Assembly (NCBI GenBank): GCA_964036295.1
Contig: OZ038473.1
Coordinates: forward strand, 8,711,501 to 8,775,500
Origin: Plumapathes pennacea
Taxonomy: Eukaryota; Cnidaria; Anthozoa; Antipatharia; Myriopathidae
Direction of reading: 5' to 3'
DNA: 64,000 nucleotides
In this document: in pieces, positions 58,449 to 64,000 of the stretch
How positions within the stretch are numbered: position 1 is the stretch's first letter
Layout: every line of letters begins with the position of its first letter
Program-made: the position numbers and the translations under genes
Notes under the pieces: generated by a model
Told to the model about the DNA's origin: nothing
Database searches by the model: none
What the model saw: the letters and a program-made list of their open reading frames with translations, nothing else

Positions 58449-58463
58449 ATCCTCGTCGCCAAA
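58449..58463 (-). promoter_or_regulatory. Primer-binding-site candidate
   Basis: Minus strand TTTGGCGACGAGGAT directly after the 5' LTR (starts 3 bases in). The tRNA it pairs with was not determined. Confidence 0.5.
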
Positions 58464-58466
58464 TTA

Positions 58467-58572
58467 TGTCATGTTCTTGAAGCAATGAATAACAGAGAAA
58501 CAAGATGGCGGAACAGTAACATAATAATTTATTCACACGTGGTGGTCAGCGGTAAGGACCGCAGACCTAACA
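58467..58572 (-). repeat. Gypsy 5' LTR
   Basis: 106 bp. In the element's direction it begins TGTTAGGTC and ends ACATGACA, and contains an AT-rich AATAAATTATTATG stretch that may act as promoter or poly(A) signal. Confidence 0.93.
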
Positions 58573-58953
58573 TTGATAAGACAGGTTGTTGTAGGTTAAC
58601 TTGAGTGTTTTGTTTGCTTGCAATATGGCAATTAGGTTGTCATCCTCTGATGCAGTTGTCAAATAGAGTGATGAGTTGATCAAACTATGGTATTTCATTT
58701 ATCAAACTGTCATAATAAATAACAGTATAAGATGAACTTGTATGTGGATTTACTGATAGTATTGGAGTTTATGAGCATTTTGTCATGATGGCTTGAAGCA
58801 CTGAGCTGAGTAAGAGGGTTTTCAGTTGACCTCAGATTCTGTGACTTGATAAGACAGGTTGTTGTAGGTTAACTTGAGTGTTTTGTTTGCTTGCAATATG
58901 GCAATTAGGTTGTCATCCTCTGATGCAGTTGTCAAATAGAGTGATGAGTTGAT
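58573..58953. repeat. Right part of the 272-bp tandem repeat
   Basis: Block AAGACAGG...GAGTTGAT, then the 168-bp block, then the first block again. The coding end of the neighbouring OB-fold fragment reads into the last copy. Confidence 0.85.
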
Positions 58954-59413
58954 TGTTAAGTTTGACAGAGTTCACATACTGCTCCGACAAGCTTCATGCA
59001 GGCTGTTGTGTCTCTGATAACAATCTCTTGTTTTTGAAGCTTTCCTTTGGAAGTGGTATTTATAACTTTGATGCCAGACATTTGGATGACTTGGCCCTTG
59101 ACTGCAATCAGTTGTTCAGCAGCAAGTTTATAGACAGATGAAAGGTTTATAGGGGCATCAGCTGAACTTGCTGTCAGTTCATCTGAGAAGTTAAAGCCCA
59201 CTTTATCTGTCCAGAGGGGTGATCTTGGTGAACTTTTTCATCATGATGTCTTTGCTTGGGCCTGTATCAGGTCTTGAAAAACTGTCTATCTTAACAGGAC
59301 TCTTTGGTTGTGCCACTGTATGCATTTCCAATCGTTTCTCAGGAGAAAAACAGACACCCTTTACTTCTTTATCCTTTGCATTGAAGGATGAAATTAAAAT
59401 AGCGCCTGTCTGA
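58894..59413 (-). pseudogene. OB-fold (RPA70-like) protein fragment, probably Helitron-associated
   Basis: Minus-strand pieces: LISSFNAKDKEVKGVCFSP and RPDTGPSKDIMMKKF (59413-59220), then in another frame LAAEQLIAVKGQVIQMSG, SKGKLQKQEIVIRDTTACMK, then in a third EQYVNSVKLNNQLITLFDN. The middle piece has the single-stranded-DNA-binding OB-fold pattern of replication protein A (GKV...KKQE...D.T...KL, then a shifted W/E-Q-YV). It lies 370 bp downstream of, and in the same orientation as, a Helitron helicase; Helitrons often carry RPA-like genes. Two frame changes make it dead. It could instead be a captured host gene fragment. Confidence 0.55.
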
Positions 59414-59786
59414 CTTGCTTGCTTTTTTTATACACTGTAGGAGAAAAGTTGTGTACATAACACTCCAGGGAAGTTTCTGTGAAAGAATTAAAAGGTATAC
59501 ATTAGGAAATAAATTTGAAAATAACCCATGAAGAAAAGCAAATAAAAATTTAAAAGAGTAATGATACCTATGTGAGAAAGTAAATAATATTAACAGGTGA
59601 TTACACTGTAACTAAATAAAAAATAAAATAAAATATGGTTAATACTTGCCTTGTTTTTGCTCTTGATCCATGTTCTTCTATGCTGATGGGTCACAGGATG
59701 GAAAATACCTGTTGTCATATCAGAGATACATGTATCTTTAGCTTTGATCATGTTGCATAACATTTGATTTACACTGTTCTATTGTA
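59414..59786. other. Spacer between Helitron ORF and OB-fold fragment
   Basis: AT-rich, no ORF. No Helitron 3' hairpin plus CTRR end was recognised here. Confidence 0.4.
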
Positions 59787-62489
59787 TTAAATTGTGTTAG
59801 AATTAGTATATGTAGCCTGTACCATGCTATCCAGTCTTTTCTCTTCTTCAAGACGATACTGAAAGTTAGCTGATGATGTGAAGCTTGTTAATCTTTCCAA
59901 TGTCATGGGTTCAATGACACAAGATGACAATGTTCTTACTCTGCTAATAGCAACATATGATATCCCAGCAGTTCTTTCTGATTTGCCAATATCAATCCAA
60001 GCCTTGGAGAGAGTTAGTCCTTGGCTTTTGTGAATTGTAAGAGCCCATGCTAGTCTAAGAGGTAGTTGTTGTCTCTTATGGAAAGGAGGTAATAATGAGT
60101 CTGATGTGACAGTTATAGGGCATATTGGAACACATGATGGTTTGGAGTCACTGATAGAAGGACCTCTGTAGTCATCAAACTGATCAATCACAGCAATAGG
60201 TAAATCTGGTGGTTGGTGACTATGCTGATAGATGATATCAATTACTGTTCCAGTAGCTCCATTACAGAGACCAGCGCTTGCCGACAAGTTAATGGTCAGC
60301 ATTACTTTTGCACCCTTGGCTAAAAATATTACAGGCTGTAAGCCAGACATGTCTTCAGAGCTGAGAGTTTTAGCAGTAGGAGATGAATGCCGTTCATCAA
60401 TACGAGCAACTGGTTGTTGGAGTTTAGTAAGCTTTTCATGGTGGTAATTTCCTACTTGTTCATTGCTATAAAACAGTCTAATAGCATCTTGAAATTCAAT
60501 TAGATTTACAACATTTGATGGTTGACGAGTTAAAAGTAACTGCCAGTCATTTGATGTCGTTTCACTCATCCGGAGTCTCAATAATAAATCCCTGAATTGT
60601 ATTTGCTCAGGACTTGTACCCTGTACTCGCTGATTGACAGTTAGTTTAATGACTTTGTCAAACATCTTATATGTTTGATACCCTTGTTCAGCAATATCAT
60701 TTGATGGTTTGGCATGATACAATGGCTTATCTGCTACAGGTGGCAACTGACCTGGATCACCAATTAAGATCAAAGACTTTCCTCCAAGAACTTTATCATG
60801 GCAACCTGTTGCTTGTTTGCAACGTTTGTCAATCCAGCCAAAAGTTACTTGGCCAAGCATTGAATATTCATCTATTAGAATATAATCAACACTATCTAGA
60901 CTTTTCTGAAGTCTGGCTAAGGCTTCACCTGTGAGATCTTTTTGACGTCTCGGGCCTACAGGCAGTTTAAGCAACGAGTGTATTGTTATCCCTCTGATAT
61001 TATAGGAGGCCTTACCAGTTGTAGCTGTGACAACACATTTATTATGTAAAAGGCTGCGAATAGCATTGATAAGGTAGCTTTTGCCTGTGCTGGCTACACC
61101 TATTATAATAAGACACAATGGGTCTAGGTCATCAGTATTGCTTTTAAAATGGCAGTCAACAATATGATAAGCAAGTTTCTGCATTTCATTCAAGCTGTTT
61201 ATGTCTACAAGATAATACTGCTCATTGATTTCAGCATTTGATTGTTCTTTGTATGTTTTAACCCATGTTGACATCTGACCAATTTGATGTTCAGCATAGT
61301 TAGCTCTGTCATTATGCCAATCTGGTGCATTTTCATTGTCATCAAATGGTGTATGCAGATCTGATAAGACCATCCATTCCTCACGTGTATTGTTGGGTGG
61401 TTTAACAGGTTGATCATCTTCTTGTTGATTCAAAACAACATTTTGCAATTTATCAAACCAGTCAGGCACATGGGTTTGTGCAAATGGTGTTTGCAGAAAT
61501 TCTTGCCAGCAATTTGTCAGCACATCATCAGACAGTTCTTGATTATCCCAGGCATCATGCTGAGTTCCTTTCCATGGTTTATATCTCAAAAGTTGATACT
61601 TGCAATAAAGGGGAAAATTTGATCCCTTGGGATTTGAAGAATATGTTGGAAATATTCTAGGAACAATATTATCTGGTAGTTTAGTGAGCTTATTGCTTAC
61701 TACTTTGTACATTGTAGCAAACTGTGAAAAATTCATATTCATAATCTCAGGTGTATCCTCGTATTGTTGATGGTTAGCATACACATCAAGAAGTGAATTA
61801 TCAGTACACACATCAGAGGCAGCAGCATGTGATATATTACGCACGTGCCTTGATCCAGTTAGGCTTACTGGAATAACTTTGAATGTTGAACTATGAAGTT
61901 TCAGTGAGAGTAAGTGATGCATTGTTTCTTGAGCAGCATAATCTCTTTCACCAAGAGTTTTCATTACTATCTTTTTAATAGTTCTTTGAGAGTCACTGCC
62001 ACTGTTCACATTTTGAACAATAGAATTAAATGCTTGCTTAAGAATAGGTGACTTGGGTTCACCTTTGGCTGCATATTTTGTTAAATATTCAACACAGGCA
62101 TAGTGGTCAATAACTACTTGTATATCACAATTGGCTCTCCACCCTTGCAACTGAAGCTGCTGGTTGTTGTTTAACCTGGAGTCATTTCGTTTGGTTGCAA
62201 TCTTAGCTCTGTATTTCTTAGCATCACCACTGCAGTGCACTTCTTCAAATTCTAACTTGGTGTTGGGGCAGTTATCAAATGGAAAGTGAAATCTGCATTT
62301 CAATTCCGATCCATTGCCTTTCTTTCTTAGGCAATAGCTAGTACTACGGCGAGTATGTCGTTGGACCAAGTTCAGAAGATCTGCAAAATCAGGCTCTACT
62401 TGATGTTGAGGTATGTCTTCGTGACGCTTTTGGCATGGATGCATTGAAGGTCTAATCCACACCTCATCCTCTGGTGGCATTGGGTTCAT
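59787..62489 (-). CDS. Helitron Rep C-terminus plus PIF1-like helicase, open for 900 residues
   Basis: Open from ATG 62489, but the in-frame TAA just before it (62493-62495) cuts off the first half of Rep, so the ATG is internal to the ancestral protein. Near residue 130 HACVEYLTKYAAKG carries the two Rep tyrosines spaced four apart, as in active Helitrons. The helicase half shows Walker A (GVASTGKSYL), Walker B (YILIDEYSMLG), LIGDPGQLPPV, LRLAWALTIHKSQGLTL and YVAISRVRTL, the PIF1/RecD-type SF1B motifs. Helicase activity could remain, but without the HUH nuclease in the same chain transposition is not expected. Confidence 0.85.
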   Translation of the reverse strand: MNPMPPEDEVWIRPSMHPCQKRHEDIPQHQVEPDFADLLNLVQRHTRRSTSYCLRKKGNGSELKCRFHFPFDNCPNTKLEFEEVHCSGDAKKYRAKIATKRNDSRLNNNQQLQLQGWRANCDIQVVIDHYACVEYLTKYAAKGEPKSPILKQAFNSIVQNVNSGSDSQRTIKKIVMKTLGERDYAAQETMHHLLSLKLHSSTFKVIPVSLTGSRHVRNISHAAASDVCTDNSLLDVYANHQQYEDTPEIMNMNFSQFATMYKVVSNKLTKLPDNIVPRIFPTYSSNPKGSNFPLYCKYQLLRYKPWKGTQHDAWDNQELSDDVLTNCWQEFLQTPFAQTHVPDWFDKLQNVVLNQQEDDQPVKPPNNTREEWMVLSDLHTPFDDNENAPDWHNDRANYAEHQIGQMSTWVKTYKEQSNAEINEQYYLVDINSLNEMQKLAYHIVDCHFKSNTDDLDPLCLIIIGVASTGKSYLINAIRSLLHNKCVVTATTGKASYNIRGITIHSLLKLPVGPRRQKDLTGEALARLQKSLDSVDYILIDEYSMLGQVTFGWIDKRCKQATGCHDKVLGGKSLILIGDPGQLPPVADKPLYHAKPSNDIAEQGYQTYKMFDKVIKLTVNQRVQGTSPEQIQFRDLLLRLRMSETTSNDWQLLLTRQPSNVVNLIEFQDAIRLFYSNEQVGNYHHEKLTKLQQPVARIDERHSSPTAKTLSSEDMSGLQPVIFLAKGAKVMLTINLSASAGLCNGATGTVIDIIYQHSHQPPDLPIAVIDQFDDYRGPSISDSKPSCVPICPITVTSDSLLPPFHKRQQLPLRLAWALTIHKSQGLTLSKAWIDIGKSERTAGISYVAISRVRTLSSCVIEPMTLERLTSFTSSANFQYRLEEEKRLDSMVQATYTNSNTI

Positions 62490-62495
62490 TGTTTA

Positions 62496-64000
62496 TAAGA
62501 GCCAGTCAACATATTGACATGCTTTGTCAGCTGCCTTCTTTTCAGCTTCAATATCCTGCTCTAGTTCTATTGTATGTTCACAGTTATTTTCATCCTTATA
62601 CTTCTGAGCTAAGAAACCCTTCAAAGCAGTCTCAGTTAACTGACATAATCCTGGATCATTGTTCAGTTTGGCAGTTCCATGACAATGAATGCTACCTCTA
62701 TGTTGATATTCATATCTATACCAATGCCATTTCGCCTCAAGAGTATCATAGAGCCAGTATTTGACAAAGTTTTCTAGTCGTTGGGTGAAAAACCAGTCAA
62801 CGATATGAGGATTGTTATTAAAATGACATTCTGTCGTCTTTCTTCACTAGTCATATTCTCACATTCTGTTCCAAAGAGATCGTATAATTCAGGCCAATGC
62901 AAATCAGCAGATGAAAAAGTAAAAAAGAGTGTTGGTACTCCAACATTAGTTACAATAGCTTTAAGGTCTTCTCTTACTCTATGCCAGTAAGCATTTGTGC
63001 CAGCAATGTTAGCAACATATCTTGAAATTTTAGACATGAATACATTTGCATTATCATTTGTAGCCATTTCACGCAATTCGTCAATGGTCAGATGTGCTTC
63101 ATCTGGGTTTTGTTTGAGAAATATTCCACTTTGTTAAAGTGTTCGTTTTCTCTGGATCATGTTTAATGCCCAGTATGCAAATCTGGGGTGGCTAGCAAAA
63201 CGGTACACCCATTTACCATTGATATATTGAGCAAATTTTATAAGATGTTTAATACTTTCTTGGAGTGTCACTTCTCTTAAAAGTGCTTTGTTTGTGGGAT
63301 CACCTTTACCGTCAGGGAACAATGTAGGAAAAGCCATGGTAGCTAAATATGGTGTCTCATATTCATTTAATGGTTCATCTCCAACTGTAGGCCAGTACAT
63401 TGGCTCTTCTCCTGAAAGCTGGTTTATAACCTCTTCTATTTCCTGTTGTTGTTGACCAACAGGTAGTAAACTACTCATTTCTGCTGATTCATTGTACACT
63501 ATATCTTCATCAATATTGTTCTCATGAGGACCTAGATCAGGCTCAACAGTACTGCCAGAGTCACTTTCATTTGTTTCTACTGTCAGTAACTCTGATGGTA
63601 CACCATTTTCAGGTAAAGAGTTCAAGGCTTCCATATTTATTTCTAATTCTGCATAATGAGGGTTATTTGCTAGAAGCCATTGCAAAGCACTGTGGACTTT
63701 CTGTTTTCGCACAGTGACGTCTTTGAATGTGTCATCTCTACCTCTCATTTTTACAATGATAAAAGCAAGGTCTTTTGGGTATCTTGAAGAGAGCATGCAA
63801 GCTCTTTTACATCTTGTGGTAAGTTAATACATTGTCCAGCATAACCCCTTTGACCACCAGGTTTAATGTAAATTCTCATTATTGGGAGAGCACGAGCAAT
63901 TAGCATTTCCTGTACTTGAGTTAAGCCTTGCAACTCATGCGGAACTGGCGAAGGGATCATATAGTTTTCAACTGAGAACTTTTTTGGATACTTTTTATCT
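62496..64000 (-). pseudogene. Helitron N-terminal domain and HUH Rep nuclease, broken
   Basis: 64000-63795 gives the Helitron N-terminal domain ([37 protein letters not shown]). 63796-63134 continues in a shifted frame ([32 protein letters not shown]). After a TAA, 63076-62820 has [17 protein letters not shown]; a further shift gives [11 protein letters not shown] and the metal-binding HUH site GSIHCHG (about 62690). It then runs to the TAA at 62493. The element continues upstream out of the window. Confidence 0.85.

Larger units (their letters stand above)
54096..58577 (-). mobile_element. Complete Gypsy LTR retrotransposon
   Basis: The 5-bp target duplication TTGAT (54096-54100 and 58573-58577) bounds 54101-58572. 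LTRs are 106 bp, begin TG and end CA, and look identical to each other by eye, which means a very recent insertion. The internal part has a primer-binding-like site, one gag-pol ORF and a polypurine tract. The transcription direction is minus. The 3' LTR is present twice with a 6-bp spacer. No envelope gene. Confidence 0.95.
59787..64000 (-). mobile_element. Helitron, decayed, extends beyond the window
   Basis: Minus-strand coding remains run from the right edge to 59787: Helitron N-terminal domain, HUH Rep nuclease and PIF1-type helicase. At least four disabling changes are visible: a frameshift near 63795, TAA at 63134-63136, a frameshift near 62815 and TAA at 62493-62495. Helitrons are rolling-circle DNA transposons; ends were not found. 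Confidence 0.88.

Noticed and set aside
1..64000. tRNA, rRNA or other structured RNA genes
   Set aside because: No tRNA B-box with matching arms and no rRNA-like sequence was recognised on either strand by eye; a covariance search was not possible.

Overview
The window is metazoan nuclear DNA, most likely from an anthozoan cnidarian and plausibly a stony coral. Genes have many short exons with GT-AG introns, the intact genes have clear animal orthologues (RAB28, an NK-class homeobox gene, the ciliary dynein chain WDR34), the intergenic DNA is AT-rich and dense with palindromic MITEs, and a TPR-CHAT protein family of the kind expanded in corals is present. All identifications come from reading the sequence; no search was run.

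Layout. 1-435: last coding piece of an AT-hook, Lys/Arg-rich nuclear protein. 2658-12576 (+): complete eight-exon RAB28 gene, its introns filled with foldback elements, including a 2.65-kb inverted-repeat element rich in GGATCC. 16381-17127 (+): two-exon NK7-like homeobox gene. 20-30 kb: graveyard of LINE fragments, a broken class A GPCR and several MITEs. 30.6-46.7 kb: tandem segmental duplication. Each unit of about 7-8 kb carries the last exons of a WDR34 (DYNC2I2) gene on the plus strand facing a TPR-CHAT gene on the minus strand. The downstream copy (40918-44808) is open, with about 18 TPR units and a CHAT protease domain that keeps its His/Cys pair. The other copy (33193-36360) has about 12 units and one in-frame TAG.

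47-64 kb: mobile DNA. There is a degraded 23-residue (STPR-like) repeat protein, a 1758-bp Mutator-like element with 10-bp target duplications and arms built of 154-bp subrepeats, a decayed SRP72 fragment, an intact and apparently very young Gypsy retrotransposon with 106-bp LTRs (one of them doubled), an OB-fold/RPA-like fragment and a decayed Helitron running off the right edge.

The part most worth attention is the duplicated TPR-CHAT locus. CHAT is a caspase-like peptidase fold that works downstream of TPR sensors in bacterial defence (Craspase; gasdermin operons). Here an apparently catalytically competent animal version sits in a rapidly duplicating, repeat-number-varying locus, the pattern expected of an innate-immune sensor or effector family. 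The immune role is inference.
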